64,000 nt of DNA from Bimastos eiseni (GCA_959347315.1 OY365807.1:17317611-17381610), one strand, 5' to 3'; positions 1 through 12,730 are shown, counted from the stretch's first letter. The notes: generated from the sequence alone by a model not told the origin. Numbers and translations: made by a program.

Positions 1-909
1 CTTTCGTGATCATTCATATGTGACCTCTCGGGTCTATATGCACGCGACTGTTTTTTTAATTTCAGCAATGACACTCGGATCGCTCCCTTTCTTTCTGTTG
101 TGCGCCTGCCAATCTCTTACTTTATCCTATTGTCCGCCTGTAATACACTGGCAGTGTATACGTATATTCCGTATCTCTTTCTTTCACCTCTCTGTCTGTG
201 TATGGTCTTATGTATACGTGGTTGGATGCGTGCAAAAATAGCTGGAGACTCTGGAGTAATCTGCGCGTCAATCATTTAGGAACGATCACGTGATTCAGTA
301 TTTATAGACATGGCTTATCGTCATATTCCTTCGCCTCTTGATGAAGAAAGTTTCAGGTGTCCGCCGCAACTCAAAGCCGTTCCGATGCTTTCCTGAAGGT
401 GACAGATGCGTTGAGTTGAGATCTCTTCCTCTTTTGTCACGTGCACGCATGCACATCTGACCACATCCACACTTCTTTTTCATGGAATTTACCGATGAAC
501 TGCTTCCAGTTCTGGTGCAGTACTGCGTGCAGTACATTTCTGATGGAGGATGGATTTGTAACGGAGAGTCAGCAGCGTGTCATCGATACGGTTATTCGTA
601 GAAAAGACAGGAATGCACGTGCTATGTATAGGACATTATCAAATATACCGCCTGATCTCAGACGTTGCTTTTCTTTTGATGAGGTAGGCCTATAATTCGG
701 AAAGTATTTAGAGCAATTGTCGCTGTATTTGTAATCCTGCTGCCGCCTTACATGCCAATGCTACAATCCGGCGTTACAACTGCCATTCGACTGTTCCACT
801 GAGATGCTTCCTTTGTATCTGCATGTCACTCCGTTCGCATCAAACGTCCAACTGATCGGAGTCAATGACGTGAGTGCAGCATTTTATGTATACGAAGGTG
901 GACCACGGC
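1..909 (+). other. SoxE intron 1 (3' part), no gene seen
   Basis: This stretch lies upstream of the first recognisable SoxE exon and should be the end of the intron that interrupts the HMG box. Short open frames exist (for example 441-695), but none resembles a known domain, and the N-terminal half of the HMG box is not encoded here in any frame I read. Exon 1 must therefore lie left of the window. Confidence 0.5.
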
Positions 910-1218
910 CAGGGCTGCAAACATGTTGGTTTTTTGGTTTTTACAAAAAAAGCAAAAGATACGAAAACTGGCAATTTTTTTTGTTTATTAAAATATTCAT
1001 TTTCAATTTACTAATATTACTATTATATTACTAATTGCGTGTTATTCAGTCCGAAATCAAGCAAAATTAATCATAAAAACGAGTTGGAGCTCTTTTTCAT
1101 GTTGTGTTTGATGCTTTTTATAACAAAACTGTTGTGACAAAATTGAAAATCCAAATGAAAACTAAAAACCAAAAACCAAATTTTGACTTTAAAAAAATCT
1201 TGGTTTTTTGCACCTCTG
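910..1218. mobile_element. short non-autonomous hAT-like element (MITE)
   Basis: The 309-bp block begins CAGGGCTGCAAA and ends with the inverse of CAGAGGTGCAAA, giving hAT-type imperfect terminal inverted repeats followed on both sides by GGTTTTT/AAAAACC-rich subterminal DNA. The flanking octamers are ACCACGGC (902-909) and ATCACGAC (1219-1226), matching at 6 of 8 positions as expected for an old 8-bp target duplication. It has no coding capacity. It lies in SoxE intron 1, about 530 bp before the splice acceptor of exon 2. Confidence 0.6.
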
Positions 1219-1745
1219 ATCACGACATCCGGACGACCAGACCTATAACGTCTACTAGACGAAGCTGAGGACCATGCAGTCAGTCGTTGGTTTAGCATCG
1301 TTCTTTGCTGCAGGGCGAGCGCACACAAAGATAGGGTCACCATCGGTCTGAGCAACTCAGTTTAAATTGGATACTTCTCAGGCTCATTTTCAGAGCACTT
1401 CTGATTCTCTGCAGCGCACGGTCAATCTCTCCCTCACATATATATACATATATATATTTATTTATTTATATATACATATATATATATACTATGAACTCAG
1501 GTTTATCATATTATTATATTATGCTGCTTACGTATACTTCCTGCTGCAATTGACGTTACACGTGTCTGACACATCTTGACTTCTGCACAAATGTTTACAG
1601 TATGAAGGTATAATCATGCAATGTCATGCCATGCATGCATACATACATACATACATGTATGTCCTTATGCCCTTTATGTGTCGCTCACAATTTCTAAGAT
1701 TACATAGATGTCGTCTATTATATTAATGCGTGATGTTTCATATAG
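1219..1745 (+). other. SoxE intron 1, distal end, with TA and CATA microsatellites
   Basis: Non-coding sequence holding a TA-rich tract (about 1437-1490) and a short CATA run (about 1638-1662). It ends in the acceptor TTTCATATAG at 1745, immediately before the HMG-box exon. Confidence 0.5.
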
Positions 1746-2464
1746 GCGTCTGGATGACGATGGGAAACGCCCCTTCATCCAGGAGGCGGAGCGTCTACGG
1801 CAACAGCATCGCACGGATTACCCAGAGTATAAGTACCAACCGAGGAGACGCAAGCATCAGCAGCAGCAGCAGTCGAAGACACCAGGCGTGGCACCAGGGA
1901 TGGCAGCAGCCCACCATTATCTGCAATCATCAGGCATCAAAGACAACGGAATGGTCTGCAACAGTAACGGTGTGAAGCTGCGCCCAGAGTTGCTGAAACA
2001 GGGCCCAGGATCCGCCTACTCGCCGTCCGCATCCAAATCGTTTTACGGATGCTACCCGATGATGCAACGCTGGCCGATGGAGGGCAATGGCAGCACCATA
2101 GTTGCAGCAGATTCTGCAGCTGCGATGATGGACAACGCAGAAGATGATGAGGACGACGACGACGATGGCGATGATGACGACGACGGATGTGTTGGATCTG
2201 ACGAAGACGAAGAGAGACGGAGGGGAGGAGAGGGTGCAAAACGAAGGAGGGCGAATCGGTCAAGTGCTGCTGCTGCCCAGGGTCTGCTCACTCCACCCAT
2301 CACCCCTAACCATCACCCGATCTACAAGCAACACCACCACCCGTTACACCACACGCTCCACTCTCCTGTTGGTGCATTCACCCTTAACCCCGTTCAGACT
2401 ACAACGACGAACACCCATTACCAGATGACAAGGATGTCGTCACCAGAAATCAAGCATAAGAACG
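1746..2464 (+). CDS. SoxE: SoxE transcription factor, exon 2 (C-terminal half of HMG box)
   Basis: SoxE proteins bind the minor groove of CTTTGTT-like DNA in the nucleus and activate differentiation genes. Translation from the split Arg codon gives [21 protein letters not shown] followed by [13 protein letters not shown], which is helix 3 and the C-terminal tail of a Sox HMG box. The ending KYQPRRRK is the SoxE form (SoxF has KYRPRRRK). The exon starts in phase 2 inside the codon after the conserved Trp and ends in phase 1 (AAC G, donor GTAGGC). As I recall them, both phases match the two introns of vertebrate Sox8/9/10. After the box come a Gln run, an Asp/Glu-rich run (about 2137-2215), an Arg-rich patch and TPPITP, which recalls TPPTTP in Sox9. 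The first half of the box is outside the window. LDDDG before KRPF is unusual: vertebrate SoxE has LNESE there. SoxF is the main alternative. Confidence 0.85.
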
Positions 2465-2639
2465 GTAGGCTGATCGTGCTTTGTGTCTGTCTATGATGAC
2501 CACGGCGACGATAAAGGTTTCGATTTTGACGACGATGACAATGATGACGGCGATTATAGAAAATGGTGACGTCATCTATGATGAATTAATTGTACTCGGA
2601 ATATGTCTCAGCCAGTTTAAGTGTCGCCAATATCTCTAG

Positions 2640-3262
2640 ACCTACTATGAATTTATAATGACGACTGTGGTACCTTCAGAAGAATCATTTGGAGCATGGG
2701 AGGACGATGAAGAGAGATTTAGACAGACGAGGAAACGAATGGGGAAGGCGAAAAGAAATGTTGCTAAGGAATTTGACGAGGCGGTGGAAGACAGAGAGCA
2801 AAAAGAGGAGGCAAGATATACGAGGACAGGGTTGATGAGAACAGGGAGCTGAAGATAATAAAATGAGATCAAGATAGACGATGACGAAGAAGATGAAGAC
2901 AATCACAGTGAGGAAAAAAAGACAATGACAAGGGAGATAAAGATAATAAGGGCGAAAAAAGTAAAAAAAAATGAGGATGGGCTAAATTTGGTCAAGAATA
3001 AAATGACTGCATACGAGGACTCTAAGCAAAATTGAGACTATAGATGGTTAGCAAAAGTTATGTCTAAAATTAAGAACAAGTTAGACGCCTCCGGGAAAGA
3101 TGATGACAAGGAAGACGAATAATGAGGACAAGAAAGATGAACACGAGAAGAGGAGAGGTGCAGACGAGACAAACAAGGGCAAGAGTAGGAGGAGGAGGAG
3201 GAGGAGGAGGAGAAGGAGAAGGAGGAGGAGGAGAAGGAGGAGGAGGAGGAAATGGAAAGAAG
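2640..3262 (+). repeat. purine-rich tract with (GGA)n
   Basis: The plus strand is strongly purine-biased (GA, GAA, GGA units) with a nearly pure (GGA)n run at about 3188-3252. Long open frames on both strands here, rich in Glu/Arg or Ser/Leu, are by-products of the composition. Confidence 0.75.
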
Positions 3263-4195
3263 ACGACATACTGCAGGAGCAAGGCTGCGTTGTCCCCGAC
3301 CTGAAAGTGTCTGCCATTATCTTTGTCGCCTGTGGCTTCGCCTCCTCACTTCATTTCGGTTGAATTCATAGTTAGCGGTTTGATCAAAGGCTTTTGATGA
3401 GTCCGCAAATCGCGTAGACGTGAAGTGATCAGAAGTGGACGATTAGTCTTTGCCAATCGCGGACTCATCAATGTCAAGACCGACAATTCATCGCGCCTCT
3501 CTGTCTGTCTGTACGTCTATCTATCTGTCTTTCTACGTCTGCCTGTCCGGCTGGCAGTGTTTCAGTGCATGTGTAAATATGCCTCGATGCTTATAACTGA
3601 AGATCGCAAGTATTCACAGAGGCGTGGCACATCCACCTCTGATCTAATTAATAATTAATATTGCTGTATAATGTGCTAATAATAAGAGCACGTTTATAGC
3701 GCAGTTCTACCTAGTGAACTCTAATTATGCCATTGATACTATTTTCACTACAATATTAATGCTGCGGTAATAGTGTTAACAATCTAAAAAAGCAATTTAA
3801 TAGTTATAACCAGAAGTTAATTTATGAGCTGCAGATGTTCAACATCTGGCATAACTTAGCAGCAAATTCTCCTGTCTGCAATCTGGTGCGATTTTGTTCC
3901 AAACCCGTAATTCTATAGATGTTCCAAATTCCAATCACATAAGATACATGTAAGTAAACTTATAACCCGTCCTTACCGCTCCTGCTGCTTGCATATCTGC
4001 GACCTTCGCAGAATCTGCCTTATGCTCGACTTCAAAACTGCGTCTATAATAATCGCTGGATCCATTGTTCAAGCATAATTAGACAACTGCAGTTCTACCT
4101 TCCTCAGCGTATAGATTTCATCGAAATAAACCACCATATCAATTCATAAGGTCCGCGTCCATGTTGTTGCCAAAACCCCCAAATCACTACATCAT

Positions 4196-4316
4196 CCTTA
4201 TCATTATAATCATCATCATCATCATCAACATCGTCGTCGTCGTCATCATCGACGTCGTCGTCGTCGTCATCGTCATCGACGTCATCGCCGTCGTCATCAT
4301 CATCACCACCATCATG
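4196..4316. repeat. ATC/GTC trinucleotide tract
   Basis: Imperfect run of ATC, GTC and GAC units, i.e. a decayed trinucleotide microsatellite in SoxE intron 2. Confidence 0.85.
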
Positions 4317-5348
4317 CTGCGATTATTGCGATGAAGGGGACTTCAATTTCCTCGGTCATTTATCTTCATCTGAACTCCTTTCAATATAACTCTTGGCCCT
4401 GATGTTCTCATTTGCATTGTCCCTCCATGCTGTAGCGCAAAGTCACGCATGGTCTGTATTTTTATCGCCTTCCTTCGACCTTTATACTACAATGTGTGTA
4501 ACATACTGTAAGGTTTGACTCTCTTCACACGACCAAACTATCGGAGTCTTCGCTGTACAACTTTCTTTAACAGATTTGCTTAGATACCTTACGTCTCATC
4601 TTTGCTTAGTTTTGAAATGCCTTCAAGTTTCCGTATAGTCAATTCATTTCTACTGTGAGGAGACGTTCTCATTGTCCAGCATTTTAACCCGTATACATGG
4701 AAAATGGGTCGAAACATCGTCTCATAATATTCTTGTCTTCGGTTCTTTTTTCTGCTTTTCCATATCCCGTTTATTTCGTAGCTCTGTATACGAGCAGAGT
4801 AAAATCCCTCTTTTACCATCTCCGTTTATTTATTAACCTTCCAAGCTAGACGAATTGATCTATACGTGTTCAACAGTTTCGTCGATAGGGTAGAGCGATA
4901 ATACCTGGTGACAGCATTCGCAAACAATTTGACGACGCAGACAAATAGTCCTTCAATGGTGGTTAAAAGGACATACGTCCGGATAATATCGCACAGTTCT
5001 CTATGGAAGTCAATGTCGTCAGTTAATTGTATACGGTTCACCTGCAGCCAACCATTTTCATTGGCATCCTGTCTTGGCATCGCCTATAAGCTGCTCATAC
5101 GCATCACTGCTTCCGCCACTAAGCATTGTGTGTGTGTGGGGGGGGGGGGTAGGGTGAGTTAGATGCATCCTTCTCTCTCCAGTTTCTGTGAGGACAACAC
5201 ATAGAGTCAGTTTTTCCTTCCGTATCGCTATTAATAATTGTCGATATATGGTCTAATTGGTCTTAAACAGAATGGATGGCACGAGGTTTATCTGTAGTAT
5301 TGCTATGTTAATATATTCTGCAACGCTCTCTACATTCCGTCATGTGAT

Positions 5349-5443
5349 AGTAATAAAGATAATAATTACTATTATAATAATAATAATTAATAATAATGAT
5401 AATAATTATAGTAATGATAATAATAATAGTAATGATGATGATG

Positions 5444-5513
<70 letters not shown>

Positions 5514-5637
5514 CAATAATAATTTTAAAAATAAAAAAACTAATATATAATAACAACAATAGTAATAATAATAGTTTATTGATTGAATAATAATAATGAT
5601 AATAATAATATAATAATATAATAATAATAAAAATAAA

Positions 5638-5705
<68 letters not shown>

Positions 5706-5785
5706 TGATGATGATAACTAATAATCAAATAATAAGAACAGTTATAAATAATAATTATTATAATAATAATAATAATAATGACTCA
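5349..5785. repeat. (AAT)n microsatellite block
   Basis: About 430 bp dominated by AAT units with GAT and AAC variants. Two nearly pure segments lie at about 5445-5510 and 5637-5702. The Asn- or Ile-only open frames across it are artefacts. Confidence 0.92.
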
Positions 5786-5829
5786 TTGAGAAGTATATTA
5801 TTATTACGCGGTAAGAATACAGTAGCAAT

Positions 5830-6620
5830 GGCCTGACAAAAGCTCGCAGAACAAAAGCGCCACGTCAAAATGCGCATCTTTTAAAGCGCGCTTTATCAAT
5901 TGCGGAAAAACCCAAAAAATGCGCGCCGACAAAAGCGCGTATATACGAAGTAATAATCAGAAATAAATAAAGTTTTTAAAGCCAGAAGATAAATCGCAAA
6001 AGTTAGTGTCTTATAGAGCTTGAAACAGCACATAACGCACTGTTTCTAAAGCGTTCCTTTGCTTATTGAAGCTCGCCATGTCTCCATTTTTTAAATTGCA
6101 ATATTAGTCGCGAAGATTCCGCGAAGATACTCAAGCAATGGTACGTTTTCGTATGTTGGAAACAAGACAGTCGTCGGTTAAGTTTCATAATAACATTTTG
6201 ATTTCGATGTCTAAAACCGAATTGATAACGATCTAGATATCATGATCTCAACGTGATCCTGCTCCTTTCGAAATTGATCAATGAGCTTTGAAGCATTGAT
6301 TTAAACTATAGTTTTTTTCTACTATTATTTTCACATCTAAGTGTCTGCGTACTATTGTGTTCACTGCACTGTGCTCACACCACATTATTGCGTGTTACTC
6401 ATTGTCGTATAGAGTATAAAGTTACCACCTTTATTCTAATCAATCGAAGTGTGAAGCGTTTGACCTTTTAAGTTATTCAATCAAAGGACTAATTATAGTC
6501 AGTGCTTCCCGCTTTCGTAGGCGCGCAGTTGATGGAGCTGATTCTACAGCGCCCAATTGACGGCGCGCTTTTGTCGGTGCGCTTTTGTCGGTGCGCTTTT
6601 GTCCTTCGCGCCCGTAGCAA
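5830..6620. mobile_element. possible DNA transposon with GCGCTTTTGTCGG-type terminal motifs
   Basis: The left edge (5836-5945) carries several ACAAAAGCGC/GACAAAAGCGCG motifs. The right edge (about 6550-6612) carries the same motif inverted and in tandem (GCGCTTTTGTCGGT repeated). Inverted arrays of a short motif at both ends of a roughly 790-bp AT-rich block suggest a non-autonomous DNA transposon with repeated subterminal binding motifs. No exact termini or target duplication could be fixed, and the interior has no transposase. Confidence 0.4.
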
Positions 6621-6689
6621 CACGTGAATATATGTTTTGCAGGAGTTCACTTTCAAGTAGTTCGCAAGTATCTGTTTCACTGATAATTT

Positions 6690-6815
6690 GGCCTTCGCCG
6701 CCACCAATGGAATTGAAGGCTGATTGAACCTATGACAGGTATCGAACCCGAGTCCTTCTGATTTTCGAGCCAGCGTGTTAACATTCAACCACCTCCCGAT
6801 GTCGAATGCCTGGGT
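6690..6815 (-). mobile_element. tRNA-derived SINE fragment
   Basis: On the minus strand an A-box-like TGGTTGAATG (about 6778-6791) is followed some 40 bp later by a perfect B box, GGTTCGATACC (6738-6748), the split promoter of a tRNA gene. The acceptor stem is not conserved, so this is a SINE head and not a working tRNA. The 3' end is unclear. Confidence 0.55.
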
Positions 6816-7589
6816 CAAGTCATGAAGTTGAAAAATAAATTATGTTTGCATTTACTACAATTTTCAAGTAACTTTTGTTTCATGTGAATATAGCTGGTCA
6901 ATTGTGATTCTTCCAGGTGTGAAGTCTCAACCCGGATAGTTTAAGACTTCTCTCAACATAGTGCATCTTTCGGTTTGAGTCATTTTATTGTGCACAGTTT
7001 TCTTCACATGAGCTGATACTTCCGAAATAGCCTAAATAAACACTTTTGTAGTGAATCTTTCCACTTATATGCTGCTTAATCCTTATTCACTCGACCTGCA
7101 TCTCATATATGGCATCTTAATATCACAATAATAGTGCTCTGCTGTTTGGAAGCATTTCATTTTAACTTCATTTTCAAGTTGGCGATTACAGCCCGTAGGC
7201 TTGTGTGTATGACCTGTAGCAGTTATATCGTCCCACTGACTGATGTTGACAACCCACATCGATTGCCCTCCTGTGATTTCTTATAAGACGGTAGACTGAG
7301 TTCAGGATTAGCTCAGGTCATTTGTAGCATAAAACTGAAGAAGTTTCGCCAATACTTTCCCATCGGTATGGAGACTATAAGAGGCCTATAGTTTTAACAG
7401 AGATGCCTCTGGACTCTGGAGGATGAATTGCTGTCTGTACCGATGTTTGCAGTTACTATCCTTCACGATGAAGATACTCTGAGGCTGTGTCAGCTGTAGT
7501 TGTTCGTAATATCTACCAATGTCTGTATCGGTCACTGCTACTGACATCAGGTTTGCCTTTTATAACTGCCAACCGATGCTCTCATGCGT

Positions 7590-7905
7590 AAAAAATTGCG
7601 TATACGGGGCTTTGTGGCTCAGTCTCCTCCCACCATGCATGGTCGCAGATGTCTCCGCTCAGCTGTGCAAGTCGACGGTTCAGCAAAGAAGTTTTTCTGT
7701 GACCGGGGCATATATCCTCCGTGTAGAAATTGCCTAACAACGTGTATATAAGACACGAACGCTGCCCGCCTCTTTTCGGCAATGCTTGAAAATTGTTGCT
7801 TGTGTTGATAGTGGCTTCATGGTGATTGATTGGTTTATTGATTGAATGATTGCTTGATCGCGCTATAGGTCGAGACGAATCAGATGGCGCTATATAAATT
7901 TACGA
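7590..7905 (+). mobile_element. L2/CR1-like LINE 3' end (relic)
   Basis: A short frame contains QQRSFSVTGA (about 7680-7710), resembling the RRSFAVAGP motif near the end of L2/CR1-clade polymerases. Some 175 bp downstream is GGCGCTATATAAAT (7886-7899), typical of the 3' end of such elements. The coding part is truncated and broken. Confidence 0.45.
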
Positions 7906-8555
7906 TTGCAATTACGACATTTGCAAACTTGGTGAAAAATATTGCAGATATTGTTCCTTGCCATATCAGCTTGCAAACATTTAATCTGCCATTGCTTGTT
8001 CCATTCCCTTCCTATAAGAGCCCGTTGCCTCTCTTTCTGCTTGTATGTCCATCTTCCGCCACCTCCTTTGCTACTGCGCCCTCTCGCGGCTGCTGACAGT
8101 CTCATCTTTCTGGGGTTAGAAATTTAATCTTTCTAACTGTCTGGGCCATCATATCCCGCAAAGGCCAATACGATGTATCATCTGTATCTGTATAATTCTG
8201 TAAGCGAATAGTCTGCATGCTGTTGACGATGTTCCTATGTATGAGCGCGTCATGACACTGTAAAGCCCTGCATTGCCAATGTCGTTGATTCCTAATTCCG
8301 TCTTCCCGGTGTAATCCTCCTCCATGGTGTTTGTGTACACCATGTGGTATTAGTAGCGGTGTATATATGGCTGCTGATTCTGGCGTCTGGCGTTATTCTT
8401 GCTGTTCCTATTATCGCAGTTGTTCTGGTGTGCAGTCACTCGGCTGGAAAACCGAAGGTATGTACAGCGGTTGGTGACTGAATCGACAACTCTTTGGTGC
8501 CTTGAGCAATTTCATTCGTCTTGCTGGTCTGGCATTCAGTATTCAAGTCTATTAG

Positions 8556-8730
8556 AAAATAATAATTACAAAAGTCATAATAATAATAATAATAATAATA
8601 ATAGTTATAATAAGAGTCATAATAATACTAGTTATGATAATATTCCGTATAATAATGATAATAATAATGATAATAATAATGATATAAGTAATAATATTAT
8701 TATTATAGCAATAATAATTATGATGCTGCT
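8556..8730. repeat. AAT/AAC trinucleotide tract
   Basis: Decayed AAT, GAT and AGT units in SoxE intron 2; smaller runs follow at about 8848-8872 and 9210-9226. Confidence 0.85.
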
Positions 8731-9392
8731 GAGGATGATGATAGTCTTGGGACAATTTTCGGACATAGTTTTAGGAACGTGCGGGATTAGAACAACAATG
8801 GGTAAAATTAAAAAATATACTGATAATGATAGATGTAATAACACAAAAAAGTAATAATAATAATTATAATGAAGACAATCAGGACCCCATGGAAAGTCTC
8901 CATCTCGGTCGCCAGGAGCGTGTTGACGAAACACGTGATATCTGTCTGCCACACCCGTTCATCTTTTACACTGTCATGAATGAACGAACGGTTGGTGAGA
9001 TATCGTACATCTAGGAGGTATACAGTCTGTCTGTCCGTTTATGCATATGCACACTTTTACAGCTATTGGCCCGAAACCTTCGCTGTTCGCTCGGGGAACA
9101 CCTGGGACACCCAGTAGGGGTGGGGGTTGGTGAACCCGCGGCCGCCCTCTTCCTGCTCTCCACGGTCAAAAACCTGTCTCAACCCGTGCAACGCCGGGTT
9201 CCCCAACTAGTAATAATAATAATAATACGACCCTGACCATCCAGGTAACTGATTCATCCAAATTTATGAGTCCCTCGGGAACTAAATATCTCAGGGCAAA
9301 TAAAAAATATTAATAATAACAATACTAGTTCACATGAATAATGATGGTTCATATAATCAGAGTTAGCAGATTAAGATATTGTTTCGTTGTAG

Positions 9393-10645
9393 GTGGCAGA
9401 TTGTATCATCATGCTGGATCCATCGAAGCAACAAATCGACCGCCAGACCCTTTGAACCGACCCCCTCAGGGTGATCTGTCGATGATTCGACCAGGTTACA
9501 GCCCTGGTCAGGTCCTTCAGGGTATCCTCGATTTCCCAGAGGTCGGCCTTGGTCATCCGTCACCCCCTAGCGGCGACGTGCCTCGATTGGGTGATGTGCG
9601 GTCGAACCTTCCTCTGCCCTCCTACCCTGGTAACGGAGTAGGAGGGGCGTCGACCGTCAGTTCCTCTTCTTGTCCATCGCCGTGCAATTCTTCATCCACT
9701 CCTCTTCCGTCACCAGTCTGGTTACAACTCCAGCATCATCAGCAGCAACAACTACAGCACCAGCAACAGCATCGTCCATCTCCCGTCGTTTCATCACCTC
9801 CTCGTCTCTCTCCTTCCGATCACGTGGCACAAATCAATCGATCGCTTCAGATTCCTCACCAATCACTCATTGATGATCGTCAGCGAATGGCGAACATCTC
9901 CTCGGCAGCATCCTCAACATCCTCTGCCGCCATTGCCGCAGCAGCAGCATCGACCGTTGCCGTTGACACGGCACCGTTCTGCGACGCTGATTACGAGACT
10001 CTACTTCTGTGCGCAGACTCTGGCACCGGCATCACCTTCAGCGGCTTCCTTCCGCCTCCGGAAGTACCTCCATCTCTGCATCAGCAGCAGTCTTCTCATC
10101 AACCCCAATCTCCCGCCGGGATATCTGTTTCGTCAGCATCCGCGACTGAAAAGGGCCATCGAACAATGCCGGACTCCATCTTCTACCAGCCAACAAAGCG
10201 CGGAAAATTATCAGAGGATGATGATGGTGATGATAACGATGACGATGATGACGACGACGACGACGATGATGACGAGGTGATGTTTGCGTCACGTTACGAC
10301 CATCGTTCATACGCACCTACAACGACTACGACCATCTACGACCAATTCTCATCATCTGCGTCGTCGACGTCACTGGCCCATCTTCACCAGAATCATCACC
10401 CCGTTCTTCATCATCTTCAGCAGCAACAGCAGCATCAGCAGCAGCCGGGCTATTACATCATGGGCGGATACTGCAGCGATATTCATCCCTCTGCCGATGA
10501 GATCTCTAATGCAGGTGGCGCCACTGGTCACGGTCACGTGCACAACGGAATATCTCCATCTTCAATTGTCGGATACAATCACTATCGACCAGCATCCGAT
10601 GTCATGTCATCAACCGCCAACTGGACCAAGTACAACCAGATTTAA
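9393..10645 (+). CDS. SoxE: SoxE transcription factor, terminal exon 3 and stop
   Basis: This exon completes the SoxE reading frame: acceptor TTCGTTGTAG at 9392, split Gly codon, 416 further residues and TAA at 10643-10645. The sequence is low in order and typical of Sox activation regions: Pro/Ser-rich, Gln/His runs (around 9730-9770 and 10418-10445), Ala/Ser runs (about 9900-9955) and an Asp run (about 10214-10276). ILDFPEVGLG (about 9524-9553) may correspond to IDFRDVDIGE in vertebrate SoxE, and CDADYETLL (about 9978-10004) to the acidic Tyr/Leu motif downstream; both alignments are tentative. The canonical C-terminus ending VYTQLTRP is absent; the protein ends NWTKYNQI. Assignment rests on frame and phase continuity with exon 2. 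Confidence 0.8.
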
Positions 10646-11240
10646 TCCAGCCTTACAGAGTAAAGCAAGTATCATTTCGTTCGAGCAAGCAGTACAATTT
10701 GGCCTATAGTTTGCAAAGAAACGCAAGCTTAGTTTCGCTTCAGAAATTTTTGCCAACAAGAGAAACAAATAATTATGACAAAAATTTGATCAAATAGCAT
10801 CGAAATTTATAGTTTTCAGCCAAATTCATTAAACGTAGTCAACTTTGTTGCACACTTTAGGCCTGCTTAGAACAATAAAATCTTTTTTAAATCCATTGAA
10901 GCAGAACAGGTTTTGTTCTATTTATAAATTTGATGCCATTGTCATCGACAAATGAGTAATGAGGTTTAATGAATGCGAAGCTAATCAATATGGAAAAAGA
11001 AAATGATGAATTGTGTGTTCGGTCTGTAGGCTCTATCAGAAAGAAATAAGATCAGACGTTATCATCACTTATACTTGAAAGATGAATATTACAATACATG
11101 ACCGTGTATCAATGCATTTTATACATTAAAGATGCTCTGCATGTTTTTATGTTCTTAACCATGCATGAATTCATCAGACTCGAAATCGTATGAATGAATT
11201 TGTTTTTTGCTTACATGCAATAAATTATTTGCACAATCTG
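10646..11240 (+). other. SoxE 3' UTR with polyadenylation signals
   Basis: AT-rich sequence after the stop, with AATAAA at 10874-10879 and again at 11219-11224. Either could define the transcript end. No further coding sequence is seen. Confidence 0.55.
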
Positions 11241-12265
11241 TCATAATACATCCATAGGCTGCATTCATCGCCTATATATAGATATATAGATATGGTGACA
11301 CCGATATAATAGTTATCTGAACACTGCTCGCGTTTGATCAACTGCTGTTCCGTTCTTCGGTGACTTTAGCATCAATTCTTCTGCGTTTTATGAGGTATCT
11401 CGTGTATCTAGGGTTGGCTTACTTGCATAGTACATACATAGAGTATAATATACACAAATGCATGCATACATATATACGCGTACATACACGCATACATGGT
11501 CCCATGTATGCATGCAAACAGACAGTGACTTCAACACAAGCACGCACACTTAATTATAACGCAGAGAAAACCAGAGAAATGGTGATTGAAGAGACCAAAA
11601 GAGACAACTAACACCGATAACTATCAACATTCAAGGAGAAGACCGCGAACTTATTCGGCAAGTGTGTCTTAAAGCAGTTTGCCTATATCTGTAGTCACAC
11701 AGGAGAGGTAGTAATCGCAGGTGGCAGCAACTAGACAGACATGAACAGGAGAATTTGACGCACTTCACAGGTATTTGAAAGACGAACAGGATTTAAAGAA
11801 GCAGAAAATTAAGAAAGAAGATAGCAAGGATTGAAATTTACCGAAACGATGACACAACCGATCTTATAGTATACGGATCGGAATAACGGACAAAGCGTAA
11901 ATATAACGATGAAGAATTCTTATGTTTAGCTACGAAGGAATGCAGTGATTCCAAGACTTCAGAGAATAAGAAATGATGACAATAGGCAAAAAATAAGTAT
12001 TGAAAGTTCCAAACAAATCGATAACGAGTAGACAGAGTCGTGCAATGAAGATTCTCCGATGGTTTTTGGTCAGAGGACACAATTCCACACATTGCACTGC
12101 AATCGAGATTCGAATGGAAAAGAAACAAAGCCAGACGAAGGCAACAATGGACAGACAACAAACATATTAATGAGATCACTTGTTCTTACACTAAGGAAGG
12201 GAAGGAGGGAGCACTAGAGTCGACGAAAGACAGAAGACAATTGAGGTATTTCATTCTTACACAAA
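11241..12265. other. intergenic, nothing recognised
   Basis: Short TA and CATA runs (about 11274-11295, 11430-11515) and otherwise unremarkable AT-rich DNA. Open frames are short and unlike known proteins. Confidence 0.5.
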
Positions 12266-12268
12266 TGC

Positions 12269-12453
12269 AACGACAAATGGCATACATACGTACATACATA
12301 CATACATACATACATAAATGCATATATACATACATACATACATACATACATACATACATACATACATACATACATGCATACATACATATATACATACATA
12401 CATACATAAATGCATATATACATACATACATACATACATACATACAAAAGTTA

Positions 12454-12519
<66 letters not shown>

Positions 12520-12551
12520 CATACATACATACATACATACATACAAAAGTT

Positions 12552-12582
<31 letters not shown>

Positions 12583-12584
12583 CA

Positions 12585-12618
<34 letters not shown>

Positions 12619-12620
12619 CA

Positions 12621-12654
<34 letters not shown>

Positions 12655-12696
12655 CATACATACATACATCAATGCATATATACATACATACATACA

Positions 12697-12730
<34 letters not shown>

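Larger units (their letters stand above)
2465..9392 (+). other. SoxE intron 2 (6.9 kb)
   Basis: Donor GTAGGC at 2465 and acceptor TTTCGTTGTAG ending 9392. Joining the exon ends gives a split Gly codon (G|GT), keeping the frame. The intron holds purine-rich DNA, several trinucleotide tracts, a possible DNA transposon, a tRNA-like SINE and an L2/CR1-like LINE tail, listed separately. The rest (3300-4190, 4320-5340, 6820-7500, 7910-8550, 8880-9200) shows nothing I can name. Confidence 0.8.

Noticed and set aside
441..695. 84-codon frame as the missing SoxE exon 1
   Set aside because: It has none of the N-terminal HMG-box residues (RPMNAF.VW) and no fitting phase 2 donor after a Trp codon.
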